From NCBI RefSeq assembly GCF_900109755.1, contig NZ_FOAR01000001.1:1-64000 (forward strand): a stretch of DNA of 64,000 bases. The letters run 5' to 3'. The notes beneath the pieces are model-generated. The model did no database searches. It had not been told where the DNA came from and saw only the letters and a list, made by a program, of their open reading frames with translations. Position numbers and translations under genes: made by a program. Positions 25,089-37,065 of the stretch are shown here, one piece after another. How positions within the stretch are numbered: position 1 is the stretch's first letter; every line of letters begins with the position of its first letter. The stretch comes from Pseudomonas agarici (GTDB lineage: Bacteria > Pseudomonadota > Gammaproteobacteria > Pseudomonadales > Pseudomonadaceae).

Positions 25089-26186
25089 ATGTTACGACGC
25101 CAGGCCTTGACCTTCGGTAGCCTCCTGCTCAGCGCGATCACCCTGGGCGGTTGGACGCTGTTGCGGCAAAAAGGCCAAAGCCCACTGCTGCTTTCCGCCC
25201 GCGACGATAGCAATGGCAGGCACTATGCCGTGGGCTATCGGCTAGACGGCCAACAGGTCTTCGCAACCCAGGTTGGCCAGCGTTGCCACGACATCATCAA
25301 TCACCCGACACTAGCGCAAGCGCTGTTCGTCGCACGTCGCCCCGGTACCGAGAGCTACTTGATCGATCTGCGTGACGGGCGCCTGCTGCAAACGATCGCC
25401 TCGCAACCGAACCGGCACTTCTACGGCCATGCGGTGATCCACAAGAGCGGCGATTGGGTATACGCCACTGAGAATGACACCCGCGATCCGGGTCGCGGCC
25501 TGCTCGGGGTCTACAAGTTCGAAGGTGAACGGCTGGTTCACAGCGGGGAAATTTCCACCCATGGCATCGGTCCGCACCAGGTGTCGTGGATGCCCGATGG
25601 CGAGACCCTGATCGTCGCCAACGGCGGCATTCGTACCGAGGCCGAAAGTCGGGTAGAGATGAACCTCGACGCTATGGAGCCAAGCCTGGTGCTGATGCGG
25701 CGCGACGGCACCCTGCTGAGCAAGGAAACCCTGGCTCAACAGATGAACAGCGTGCGCCACCTTGGCGTGGCCGACGACGGCACCATCGTCTCCGGCCAGC
25801 AGTTCATGGGGCCGGCTCACGAGTCGTCGGAACTGTTGGCGATCAAGCGCCCCGGCCAGCCCTTTGTCGCCTTTACGGTGGCCGAACAGCAATTGCAGGC
25901 CATGGGACACTATACCGCCAGCGTCGCAGTACACAGCGAGTTGCGCCTGGTGGCGTTGACCGCGCCGCGAGGCAATCGATTCTTCATCTGGGACCTGGAC
26001 AGCGGCGCGTTACGGTTGGATGCACCGCTACCTGATTGTGCAGGGGTCGGCGCGGTTGCCGATGGTTTCGTCGTCACATCTGGACAGGGCCGCTGCCGTT
26101 TCTATGACTGCCGCCAGAAAGAACTGACCGCCCAACCACTGGATCTACCCGCCGGGCTCTGGGACAATCATCTGCATCTGGTGTAA
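25089..26186 (+). CDS. DUF1513 beta-propeller-like exported protein
   Basis: 365 aa. The N-terminus MLRRQALTFGSLLLSAITLGG resembles a twin-arginine signal, suggesting folded export. The rest matches the DUF1513 family, predicted as a WD40/YVTN-like propeller: GHAVIHKSGDWVYATEND, GIGPHQVSWMPDGETLIVANGG, NSVRHLGVADDG. The ATG lies 2 bp past the TGA of the imelysin gene; a TTG two codons earlier overlaps that stop. It is the last gene of the imelysin cluster and convergent with rpoS. Biochemical function unknown. Confidence 0.8.
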   Translation: MLRRQALTFGSLLLSAITLGGWTLLRQKGQSPLLLSARDDSNGRHYAVGYRLDGQQVFATQVGQRCHDIINHPTLAQALFVARRPGTESYLIDLRDGRLLQTIASQPNRHFYGHAVIHKSGDWVYATENDTRDPGRGLLGVYKFEGERLVHSGEISTHGIGPHQVSWMPDGETLIVANGGIRTEAESRVEMNLDAMEPSLVLMRRDGTLLSKETLAQQMNSVRHLGVADDGTIVSGQQFMGPAHESSELLAIKRPGQPFVAFTVAEQQLQAMGHYTASVAVHSELRLVALTAPRGNRFFIWDLDSGALRLDAPLPDCAGVGAVADGFVVTSGQGRCRFYDCRQKELTAQPLDLPAGLWDNHLHLV

Positions 26187-26262
26187 TGCCGTTGGAGCCG
26201 ACGCCGCACGACTCAGGCGCACAGCAAGGCCTGCAGAACGCTTATCATGGGCCACAAGAGTG

Positions 26263-26309
26263 GCTTGCCAGCGATGAGGTCGTTTGATCGACCGTCATCA
26301 CCGGCAAGC
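26263..26309. repeat. REP/BIME-like long hairpin between convergent genes
   Basis: A 47-bp imperfect palindrome: GCTTGCCAGCGATGA pairs with TCATCACCGGCAAGC (13 of 15), and inside it GGTCG pairs with CGACC. The GCTTGCC/GGCAAGC core is REP-like. It sits between the DUF1513 and rpoS stops, where it may act as a transcript end. Confidence 0.7.
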
Positions 26310-26335
26310 AGCTTTCTAGAAAAGCCTGTGTTGCG

Positions 26336-27340
26336 TCACTGGAACAACGACTCACTGGACAAGCCGTTCTTTTCGAGGATCTCACGCAGGCGCTTGAGGC
26401 CTTCGACCTGGATCTGCCGCACCCGCTCACGGGTCAGACCGATCTCCAGGCCAACGTCCTCCAGCGTGCTACTCTCGTGACCGCGCAGGCCGAAGCGGCG
26501 CACCACCACCTCGCGCTGCTTGTCGGTCAACTCGGACAGCCACTGGTCGATGCTCTGGGACAGGTCGTCGTCCTGCAATAGCTCGCAAGGATCGGTTGGC
26601 CGGTCATCCGTCAGCGTATCGAGCAGGGTCTTGTCCGAATCCGGGCCGAGCGAGACGTCCACCGAGGATACCCGTTCGTTCAGGCCAAGCATGCGCTTGA
26701 CCTCTCCGACCGGTTTTTCCAGCAGGTTGGCGATCTCTTCGGGGGACGGCTCATGGTCGAGCTTCTGGGTCAGCTCGCGAGCCGCCCGCAGATAGACGTT
26801 GAGTTCCTTGACCACATGAATCGGCAGGCGAATGGTCCGGGTCTGATTCATGATCGCCCGTTCAATGGTCTGTCGGATCCACCAGGTAGCGTAGGTTGAA
26901 AAGCGAAAGCCGCGTTCCGGGTCGAACTTCTCGACCGCCCGGATCAATCCGAGGTTGCCCTCTTCGATCAAGTCCAACAGGGAAAGCCCACGATTGACAT
27001 ACCGCCGGGCGATTTTCACCACCAGACGCAGGTTGCTTTCGATCATGCGCTTGCGTCCCGCCGGATCGCCGCTTTGCGACAGACGCGCAAAATGGACTTC
27101 TTCTTCGGAGGACAACAAAGGGGAGAAACCGATTTCATTGAGGTACAACTGGGTCGCATCCAGAGCCCGGGTGTAGTCAATGTACTTGTGCTGCTTGAGC
27201 GCAGCAGCGTTTTTGGTCTTAGCACGAACTGGGGGTGAAGAACTGTCGTCCTCCGGCATCATGTCCATGACAATGTCGGAGTCCGCAAGGAGCACCTCAT
27301 CGTCGATGTCAAACCCCCGCGCTTCTTTACTGAGAGCCAT
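26336..27340 (-). CDS. rpoS: RNA polymerase sigma factor RpoS (sigma-38)
   Basis: 334 aa. Master sigma factor of stationary phase and general stress. Regions in order: 1.2 ([21 protein letters not shown]), 2 ([53 protein letters not shown]), 3 ([20 protein letters not shown]) and 4.2 with the [23 protein letters not shown]. Full length and intact. It follows nlpD by 107 bp; in gammaproteobacteria the main rpoS promoter lies inside nlpD. The usual pseudomonad downstream neighbours (rsmZ, fdxA) are not seen in the 150 bp that follow. Confidence 0.98.
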   Translation of the reverse strand: MALSKEARGFDIDDEVLLADSDIVMDMMPEDDSSSPPVRAKTKNAAALKQHKYIDYTRALDATQLYLNEIGFSPLLSSEEEVHFARLSQSGDPAGRKRMIESNLRLVVKIARRYVNRGLSLLDLIEEGNLGLIRAVEKFDPERGFRFSTYATWWIRQTIERAIMNQTRTIRLPIHVVKELNVYLRAARELTQKLDHEPSPEEIANLLEKPVGEVKRMLGLNERVSSVDVSLGPDSDKTLLDTLTDDRPTDPCELLQDDDLSQSIDQWLSELTDKQREVVVRRFGLRGHESSTLEDVGLEIGLTRERVRQIQVEGLKRLREILEKNGLSSESLFQ

Positions 27341-27447
27341 TGTTATAATCCTTTGGTGAGTTCGACCTCAAGCTCAAGCGGCACCTTTATCCTTGGCAAC
27401 GCTAGAGCCTGTTCCCTCTACGTCATGAGAACAGGCTGGCAAACGGA

Positions 27448-28296
27448 TCAACGACGAGGCAGGAATTGCAATGGGTCTACGGGCTTGCCCTGGCGGCGAA
27501 TCTCAAAGTGCAGTTTCACCCGGTCTGTACCAGTTGATCCCATCTCGGCAATTGTCTGTCCGACTTTGACCAGCTGCCCCTCCCGAACCAACAGCCTACG
27601 GTTGTGGCCGTAAGCACTGACGTAGGTATCGCTGTGTTTGATGATGACCAGTTCACCGTAGCCCCGCAATCCACTCCCGGCGTAAACCACTGACCCATCA
27701 GATGCAGCTAAAACAGGCTGTCCCAAATCTCCGGCGATATCAATACCTTTATTCAAACTACCGTTTGAAGAGAACTTTCCAATCAGAATGCCGTTTGCAG
27801 GCCATGCCCAGCCTTTCGGGGCGGGTCCAGGTACAGGCGTCGGCGTCGCCATTGCAGTCGGTGCCGTTCCGGCAGCCGTCACTGGACGCCGGGTAATGGT
27901 GGTTTTGCTGGAGGATGAACTCGACGACGTGCTCGTCACCGTCGCCACTGCCGGTGTTGAATTTGCACGACCGTCGAAGCGAATCGCCTGACCGACCTGA
28001 ATAGTGTAGGGCGCCGGAATATTGTTGCGTGCGGCCAGGGCTTTCCAGTCCCAACCATAGCGAAAGGCAATCGAGAACAATGTATCGCCTCGAACCACCA
28101 CGTGCTGGCCCGTGGTGGTCATCGGTCGTTGCGGTGCGCCACCGACACTGCTCGCATTGCCATTGCGATCCACCACGCGCACGCCGTTCTTCGGGGCACT
28201 GGAACAACCAGCCAGTAAAGCACTGAGGGCAAGACCGATCATCAGACGTTGAACGCTTGTTTTACCCATACGCTGCCAAATGACTGTGAGACTCAC
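27448..28296 (-). CDS. nlpD: NlpD/LytM-domain lipoprotein
   Basis: 282 aa. The GTG start has GGGAG upstream; an internal ATG nine codons later is the alternative. Signal ending LSALLAGC with lipidation Cys31. A LysM domain (HVVVRGDTLFSIAFRYGW ... IQVGQAIRF) is followed by a Ser/Thr-rich linker and a C-terminal M23/LytM domain (~165-280). The zinc motifs are degenerate: NKGIDIAG lacks the first His, and only one His remains in LHFEIR. This fits NlpD as a non-catalytic activator of the amidase AmiC in septal peptidoglycan splitting. It lies in the surE-pcm-nlpD-rpoS cluster. Confidence 0.93.
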   Translation of the reverse strand: MSLTVIWQRMGKTSVQRLMIGLALSALLAGCSSAPKNGVRVVDRNGNASSVGGAPQRPMTTTGQHVVVRGDTLFSIAFRYGWDWKALAARNNIPAPYTIQVGQAIRFDGRANSTPAVATVTSTSSSSSSSKTTITRRPVTAAGTAPTAMATPTPVPGPAPKGWAWPANGILIGKFSSNGSLNKGIDIAGDLGQPVLAASDGSVVYAGSGLRGYGELVIIKHSDTYVSAYGHNRRLLVREGQLVKVGQTIAEMGSTGTDRVKLHFEIRRQGKPVDPLQFLPRR

Positions 28297-28536
28297 CCGC
28301 CGCTCCCTTTGTGTTGGCTGAAATAACTATAGAGTGCCCGTATAGGCCTTAGTGTGCGCAAGTATAACTGGCCGTTGAAGTTTTACGGACAGCAAAGCTC
28401 GACAAGCGTCCCCCTGGCACGGTTGGACAGTGACACTGGACACACTTTTAAACACCTATTATCTGCAAGATCCGGCCCTATGACCGACAACGTTCAACAG
28501 AATTCAGCGCATCGCTTAAACAAATGCAACAAATGC

Positions 28537-29947
<1,411 letters not shown>

Positions 29948-29960
<13 letters not shown>

Positions 29961-31006
29961 GAGCTGTCCGTCTGCCCTACCGACACAAGATCAACCAGCT
30001 CGCGCACCAGAACAGTGGCGAAGCATCCGGCCGGCAGGACGAATTCCAATTGCAGAATGTCCAGCGAGGGATAATGCCACGTCAGCCCGCCAATGGGCAG
30101 CCGCAGGATGCGACGTTCGTGCTCCATTCCCGCCTTGACCAGCCATTGGCACAGCTCGGCTTCACGCTCGGCGACGGCTTGCTCCAGTTCGAAGGTCACC
30201 CCTGTCGTCGGCGACGGCCCCGCGCCCCATTGCGGACCGGTCGGGTGCAGGTCGAGAATCGCCAGACGCGGATCGCTGCACTCGGCCTCACCCGCCGGGA
30301 AAAAACTGCGGCTGTCGGTAAAAGCCAGCAAGTCGCCGACCTGGGCGCGATTCCAACTGCCGTCGGCGACCCGCGCCGCCAGTACCTGGTTGAACAGGTA
30401 GCTGCGGGCGCTGGACAGCAGTCGCGAACGCAGGTTGCGCTGCTCGGGCAGGGCCTGGCGTGCGGCGTAGTCGCGCGCCTCGCCGAGGTTGCCGCCCAGA
30501 TGGCCGAAGCGCTGGGCACCAAAATAGTTGGGAATCCCCTGCCGGCTGATCTGTTCGAGACGTTGCTGCAGGCCATCCTTGTCCGCTGCCAGTTGGCTCA
30601 GGCGCAAGGTGAAGCCGTTGGCCGCATGGGCCCCGCGCTGTAACTTGCGCTTGTGCCGGGTACGCTTGAGAATTCGCAAGGTGTCGTTCTGCGCCGCGCC
30701 CATGTCCGGGTCGGCCTTGCCCGGCAGTTGGATGCTGAACCATTGCCGGGTGAGGGCCTGGCGATCCTTCAGACCCGCATAGCTGACCGTGCGCAAAGGT
30801 ACGCCGGCAGCCCTGGCCAGGCGCCGGGCGGCCTCTTCGGTGTTCAGGCCGCGTTTTTCGACCCACAGCCATAGATGCTCGCCGTCGCCGGACAAGGGGA
30901 TGTCGAGCACTTCATCGACCTGGAAGTCTTCCGCGCTGGCCTTGAGCACCGCACGGCCCAAGGCGTCGCCATAGGCACGGGGGCCCAGCAGTTCGCGTTC
31001 CGTCAT
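29948..31006 (-). CDS. truD: tRNA pseudouridine(13) synthase
   Basis: 352 aa. Makes pseudouridine 13 in tRNA-Glu. The family motif [16 protein letters not shown] holds catalytic Asp81; the TruD insertion domain NYFGAQRFG and the segment [16 protein letters not shown] are present. The ATG at 31006 forms an ATGA overlap with the ispF stop, the usual translational coupling in this cluster; an in-frame start eight codons earlier lies inside ispF and is unlikely. Confidence 0.96.
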
Positions 31007-31476
31007 GCGCGCAACAACAAGGCAACGCAATGCACCGCGATGCCTTCTTCGCGCCCGGTAAAGCCGAGCTTTTCAGTGGTGGTGGCTTTTACATTCACTT
31101 GATCCAACTCAACTTCAAGATCCATGGCAATCAGCGCACGCATCGATTCGATATGCGGAGCCATTTTCGGCGCCTGGGCAACGATGGTGTTGTCGACATT
31201 ACCGACCTTCCAACCCTCGGCCTTGATCAGAGACACCACATGGCGCAACAGCACGCGGCTGTCGGCGCCTTTATAGGTGGGATCGGTGTCCGGGAAATGT
31301 TTGCCGATGTCCCCAAGTGCCGCCGCCCCCAACAGCGCGTCACTCAGGGCGTGCAGCAACACGTCGCCATCGGAGTGAGCCAGCAATCCGTGATGGTGTG
31401 CAATGCGCACGCCGCCCAGAGTGATGAAGTCGCCTTCGGCGAAACGGTGCACATCATAGCCGTGGCCAATACGCAT
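31003..31476 (-). CDS. ispF: 2-C-methyl-D-erythritol 2,4-cyclodiphosphate synthase
   Basis: 157 aa. Fifth step of the MEP isoprenoid pathway. The zinc site [12 protein letters not shown] has Asp8 and His10; the third ligand lies in [18 protein letters not shown]. The start is the conserved family start, yet the bases just before it are TTTTTTT, the U tract of an apparent terminator, and there is no Shine-Dalgarno at normal spacing. ispD, the partner gene often fused or adjacent, lies about 5 kb away (36355). It is coupled to truD by a 4-bp overlap. Confidence 0.97.
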   Translation of the reverse strand: MRIGHGYDVHRFAEGDFITLGGVRIAHHHGLLAHSDGDVLLHALSDALLGAAALGDIGKHFPDTDPTYKGADSRVLLRHVVSLIKAEGWKVGNVDNTIVAQAPKMAPHIESMRALIAMDLEVELDQVNVKATTTEKLGFTGREEGIAVHCVALLLRA

Positions 31477-31505
31477 AAAAAAACGCCCCGAGTTAGTCAG
31501 GGCGT
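31477..31505 (-). terminator. Intrinsic terminator abutting the ispF start codon
   Basis: On the minus strand ACGCCC ... GGGCGT is followed by TTTTTTT and then directly by the ispF ATG. It should end transcripts from adhC-fghA. Its placement means ispF mRNA either starts within it or passes through it. Confidence 0.8.
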
Positions 31506-31550
31506 GATTCTACCTATTTTGTCCGACATTAGGTTCTAGTACGAGCACTA

Positions 31551-31710
31551 GTGGCCTGTGTGGTTAGTTCTATGAGTCAATTTCGGATGCCATAAATCCC
31601 TGGCTTGCGTTGCTGTTCCTCGCCATAGCCCGGCTATGACTCGTCACAGCGCCTTAGCCATGAACTTATGGCATCCGAACTTGAGCTAACGAACTCACCG
31701 TACAGGCCAC
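31551..31710. mobile_element. 160-bp MITE-like palindromic element flanked by TA
   Basis: The termini are GTGGCCTGT and ACAGGCCAC, each flanked by TA (the pattern left by IS630/Tc1-type insertion). The two halves pair over about 65 bp, including GGATGCCATAA/TTATGGCATCC, so nearly the whole element is one imperfect hairpin. No open frame for a transposase is present, hence a miniature element moved in trans. Its right end touches the last codon of fghA. No second copy was found in the window. Confidence 0.7.
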
Positions 31711-32558
31711 TAGCCTGCGCCAAGCGCTTCGCTGTGATGGATCAAGTGGTCCTCAATAAAGCTGGCGATGAAGAAATAGCTGTGGTCGTAGCCTGGCTGC
31801 ATCCGCAGGATCAACGGATGCTGCGCCAGCCTGGCCGCCTGCCGCAGGGCTTCAGGCTTGAGCTGGTTGGTCAGGAAGTCGTCCCGGTCGCCCTGATCCA
31901 CCAGGATCGGCAGCTTTTCCTTCGCTTCGCCGATTAGCGCGCAGGCATCCCATTCGCGCCAGCGTGAGCGCTCTTCTCCCAGATAACGCGAGAAGGCCTT
32001 CTGTCCCCACGGGCAATCCATTGGGTGGCTGATCGGAGCAAAAGCCGACAGCGATTGGTAACGCCCAGGATGGCGCAGGGCACAGATCAGCGCACCATGC
32101 CCGCCCATGGAGTGACCGCTGATGCCACGTTTGTCGGACGCGGGAAAATGCGCCTCGATCAGGGCCGGCAGCTCCTGCACCACATAATCGTGCATCCGGT
32201 AATGGTGTGCCCAGGGCTCCTGCGTGGCATTCAGGTAGAAGCCAGCCCCGTGACCGAAATCCCAGGCGTTCTCGGGATCGCCGGGGACGCCCGCGCCACG
32301 CGGACTGGTGTCCGGCGCGACGATGATCAGCCCCAGTTGCGCGGCCATACGCAGGGCGCCGGCCTTGTGCATGAAGTTTTCATCGGTGCAGGTCAACCCC
32401 GACAACCAATACAGCACCGGCAGCTTGACGCCCTGTTCCGCCTGCGGCGGCAGATAGACGGCAAACACCATGTCACAATTGAGTACGTCGGAATGATGTT
32501 TATAGCGTTTATGCCAGCCGCCGAAGCTTTTCTGGCAGGAAAGGTTTTCCAGGCTCAT
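31710..32558 (-). CDS. fghA: S-formylglutathione hydrolase
   Basis: 282 aa. Hydrolyses S-formylglutathione to formate and glutathione in formaldehyde detoxification. Esterase-D-type alpha/beta hydrolase with nucleophile motif SGHSMGGHGAL (Ser ~148); YWLSGLTCTDENF is a family signature. The Asp and His of the triad lie in DQGDRDDFL and GYDHSYFF. The TAG stop is at 31710-31712: it uses the last base of the MITE and the flanking TA, so the insertion may have set the present C-terminus (...HHSEALGAG), though the length is close to that of homologues. It follows adhC by 8 bp. Confidence 0.96.
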   Translation of the reverse strand: MSLENLSCQKSFGGWHKRYKHHSDVLNCDMVFAVYLPPQAEQGVKLPVLYWLSGLTCTDENFMHKAGALRMAAQLGLIIVAPDTSPRGAGVPGDPENAWDFGHGAGFYLNATQEPWAHHYRMHDYVVQELPALIEAHFPASDKRGISGHSMGGHGALICALRHPGRYQSLSAFAPISHPMDCPWGQKAFSRYLGEERSRWREWDACALIGEAKEKLPILVDQGDRDDFLTNQLKPEALRQAARLAQHPLILRMQPGYDHSYFFIASFIEDHLIHHSEALGAG

Positions 32559-32566
32559 GACCGACC

Positions 32567-34683
<2,117 letters not shown>

Positions 34684-34706
34684 TCCATTACCCACATAAT
34701 GACCAC

Positions 34707-34946
34707 CTAATCCATAGTTATTATAAACCAGATACCACCCAGCATCAGTGTAGGCATAGCGATTGCCGCATCGATCTCATAGGGAGAAAGCAGGAAATAC
34801 CAAGGCACGCGAATGGCCAGGATACACAGGAGCAAACCGAAACAGGCTCTGTATCTGTGCCGCAACTTATAGCGCAGTGACATATAAAGCAGAAACTCGA
34901 GGAAGCCGAATATAGAAAGAGAAATCATCAGCTCTACTAAATACAT
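34707..34946 (-). CDS. Small hydrophobic membrane protein, island paralogue 1
   Basis: 79 aa from MYLVELMISLSIF; a GTG two codons earlier is possible. Mostly hydrophobic, with about three membrane segments: ELMISLSIFGFLEFLLYM, a middle CFGLLLCILAIRVPWYF and MPTLMLGGIWFIITM. A basic loop RYKLRHRYR lies between the first two. About 80% identical by eye to the neighbour at 35065-35313. Not a family I recognise. Size, topology and tandem duplication are those of immunity-type membrane proteins, which is inference only. A/T-rich compared with flanking genes. Confidence 0.6.
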   Translation of the reverse strand: MYLVELMISLSIFGFLEFLLYMSLRYKLRHRYRACFGLLLCILAIRVPWYFLLSPYEIDAAIAMPTLMLGGIWFIITMD

Positions 34947-34977
34947 CCTCACACCCTCATCGCATGGAGTTAAAAAC

Positions 34978-35037
34978 CATTAAAAGTAGGGCTGATCCTA
35001 TATATCTGTAAGACATCAAGACTCTGACCTCAGGAAA
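34978..35037. repeat. 60-bp island repeat, copy 1
   Basis: Starts CATTAAAAGTAGGGCTGATC and matches 36068-36127 at 50 of 60 positions. It lies just upstream of the first small membrane gene. In one minus-strand frame it reads SLDVLQIYRISPTFNGF then stop, similar to NLDVLQVYQISPIFN in the other copy. Confidence 0.75.
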
Positions 35038-35064
35038 AGTGACGACAAGTTTCTCATAGTCTCC

Positions 35065-35313
35065 TTAGGTATCCTTATCCATAGTTATTATAAACCAGAT
35101 ACCACCCAGCATCAGTGTGGACATGGCGATTGCAGCATCGATCTGATAAGGAGAAAGCAGGGAATACCAAGGCACGCGAATGGTCAGGACACACAGGAGC
35201 AAACCGAAGCAGACCCTGTATCTGTGCCGCAACTTATAGCGCAATGACATATAAAGCAGGAGCTGGATAAAACCGAATATTAAAAGAGAAATCAGCAAGT
35301 CTATTAAATACAT
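35065..35313 (-). CDS. Small hydrophobic membrane protein, island paralogue 2
   Basis: 82 aa from MYLIDLLISLLIF; a longer frame begins 18 codons earlier (MIFGFLWKF), but the shorter start aligns exactly with the paralogue. Same three-segment hydrophobic plan and the same basic loop, with conserved RVPWYxLLSPYxIDAAIAM and GGIWFIITMD. The nucleotide match to 34707-34946 extends through the whole coding region, so the pair arose by recent tandem duplication. Unknown function. Confidence 0.6.
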   Translation of the reverse strand: MYLIDLLISLLIFGFIQLLLYMSLRYKLRHRYRVCFGLLLCVLTIRVPWYSLLSPYQIDAAIAMSTLMLGGIWFIITMDKDT

Positions 35314-35482
35314 TATCGCACTCTTGGTATCTGGATTTATAAATTTCCATAAAAAACCAAAAATCATGAAGGCCTGAATACACAGAGCACGCTAGACGCT
35401 AACTTGTGCCGTAGCCTCCGAAGAATTAGACCCAACAACCATTAACATGAAAAATATAATCTAATATTGAGCAAACTAATTT

Positions 35483-35989
35483 TTAATAGCCGTATTCTCC
35501 GGACTTCAAAATCATGGAAGAAGACGACTGCTGCGGACCAATCCCGCCATCAACGACGGCGACAAGACTTACGATAACATCGCTCGCGTGATAGGTCGGC
35601 AATTTTCCACCTACAAACTTGCTCGTCGATGCCCAAATAACGCCTCTGGCAATGCGCTGCGCCAACCCACTGGGAATAGCCGCCCCCATGGCGCCAAAGG
35701 CTGATGATGTAAGATTTGAGACAAGAGTACGCTGATTATTCAAAAGATCCCCTTGCTCCCGGGTCAACGGTTGCGAAAAGGCGACCATCATCAAACAGGG
35801 GCGCTCTTGAGCCAGCATCTTGTCATATAGCTGGACGATCAACTGCGTCACTTTGTACTGGGCGGCACGCGCTTCGCAAAAATATAAGGAATTGTACAAA
35901 TTTCCGCGATCAGCAGGCTGAACGATAAAACGGTTGACATGAAAAACAATGCCCCAGTTTCCCTGATAGCGATATCGCTCAATACTCAT
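35483..35989 (-). CDS. Unrecognised 168-aa island protein
   Basis: I do not recognise this gene. GAGG lies 9 nt before the ATG. The N-terminal half (GNWGIVFHVNRFIVQPADRG, LYFCEARAAQYKVTQL) looks like a folded alpha/beta or helical domain. Residues ~97-125 are Gly/Ala-rich and weakly hydrophobic (SSAFGAMGAAIPSGLAQRI, ARGVIWAST), followed by VIVSLVAVVDGGIG. There is no signal peptide. It is the first gene of a minus-strand trio with two duplicated small membrane proteins. Toxin followed by immunity genes is one reading, but nothing in the sequence proves it. Confidence 0.6.
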   Translation of the reverse strand: MSIERYRYQGNWGIVFHVNRFIVQPADRGNLYNSLYFCEARAAQYKVTQLIVQLYDKMLAQERPCLMMVAFSQPLTREQGDLLNNQRTLVSNLTSSAFGAMGAAIPSGLAQRIARGVIWASTSKFVGGKLPTYHASDVIVSLVAVVDGGIGPQQSSSSMILKSGEYGY

Positions 35990-36067
35990 ATGGGTTTCCT
36001 CGACAGCCGATAAGTCCTACTGGATTTTTTGCAGCAGCAGGGACTAAACGCTACAAGAACCAGGGAA

Positions 36068-36127
36068 CATTAAAAATAGGGCTGATCTGATATACCTGTA
36101 GGACATCAAGATTCAGAGCCAAGGAAA
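36068..36127. repeat. 60-bp island repeat, copy 2
   Basis: Starts CATTAAAAATAGGGCTGATC and lies ~80-140 bp upstream of the 168-aa gene. The minus strand here reads NLDVLQVYQISPIFNVPWFL then TAG, in a frame open for ~100 codons back to the ispD end. This may be a coding remnant or a non-coding repeat that happens to be open. Confidence 0.75.
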
Positions 36128-36354
36128 TCACCCGCTTGCGCACCGCTTCGCAGCCGCCTCCCGTGGTCTTGCGTGGCAGCGATCTGAAAAGTAGGTAACA
36201 GGTTTCAACGATAACGCCGCGAGCTTGCCACCTGCGCCGGAAAAATCGGTAATAACCGAAAAATCTCAAGGAGGGCCAAACGATTCGAGTAGGTGATGTG
36301 CTGACCAGCGTGCCGACGATGGTGCTCGTGTAACCGAGGTCAGGCTCAAGAACC

Positions 36355-37065
36355 TCAGCGCCGATTGGCCCAACGCAGGCGCAGCCACTCCAGGTCTTCG
36401 GGGCGGGTGACTTTGATATTGTCCGCACGCCCTTCCACCAGGCGCGGTGCCTGGCCCGCCCACTCCATCGCCGAGGCTTCGTCGGTGACGGTGACCTCCG
36501 CCACCAGGCTGTCGGCCAGCGCCCGATGCAAGGCGCCGAGACGGAACATCTGCGGTGTGTAGGCGTGCCAGATCAAGCTGCGATCAACGGTTTCAACCAC
36601 CCTACCGTGCGGGTCGACACGCTTGAGGGTGTCCCGAGCCGGCACGGACAGCAAGCCACCCACCGGATCGTCGGCGAGTTCGCCCAGCAACTTGTCGAGA
36701 TCGTCACGGGACAGGTTCGGTCGGGCCGCATCATGGACCAGTACCCAGTCCTCATCCGCCGCGCCCTGGGCATGTAGATGCAGCAGGGCATTGAGTACCG
36801 AGTCGGCGCGCTCGGCGCCACCGTCGACGCGTTGGATACGCCGGTCACTGGCACAAGCCAGGCCAGGCCAATAGGGATCAGCCGGCGCCAGGCAGAGCAG
36901 CAGTCCCTTGAGCCCCGGATGATCGAGAAAACAGCCGAGGCTGTGTTCGAGAATGGTTCGTCCGCCCAGTTGCAGGTATTGCTTGGGACGGTCGGCCGCC
37001 ATACGAGCCCCCACGCCCGCGGCAGGAATCACGGCCCAGAAGGCCGGTAGCGATAAGTCAGTCAT
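36355..37065 (-). CDS. ispD: 2-C-methyl-D-erythritol 4-phosphate cytidylyltransferase
   Basis: 236 aa. Third MEP-pathway step, forming CDP-ME. The nucleotide site WAVIPAAGVGARMAADRPKQYL, the metal-binding VLVHDAARPNL and the substrate segment VTVTDEASAMEW are all present. The ATG overlaps the ftsB stop by 4 bp. The gene ends at the border of the AT-rich island rather than beside ispF. Confidence 0.97.
   Translation of the reverse strand: MTDLSLPAFWAVIPAAGVGARMAADRPKQYLQLGGRTILEHSLGCFLDHPGLKGLLLCLAPADPYWPGLACASDRRIQRVDGGAERADSVLNALLHLHAQGAADEDWVLVHDAARPNLSRDDLDKLLGELADDPVGGLLSVPARDTLKRVDPHGRVVETVDRSLIWHAYTPQMFRLGALHRALADSLVAEVTVTDEASAMEWAGQAPRLVEGRADNIKVTRPEDLEWLRLRWANRR

Noticed and set aside
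36051-36428. 125-codon minus-strand frame between the island and ispD
   Set aside because: Its first part overlaps ispD out of frame and it has no ribosome site. I kept only the 60-bp repeat at its end, noting a possible coding remnant.
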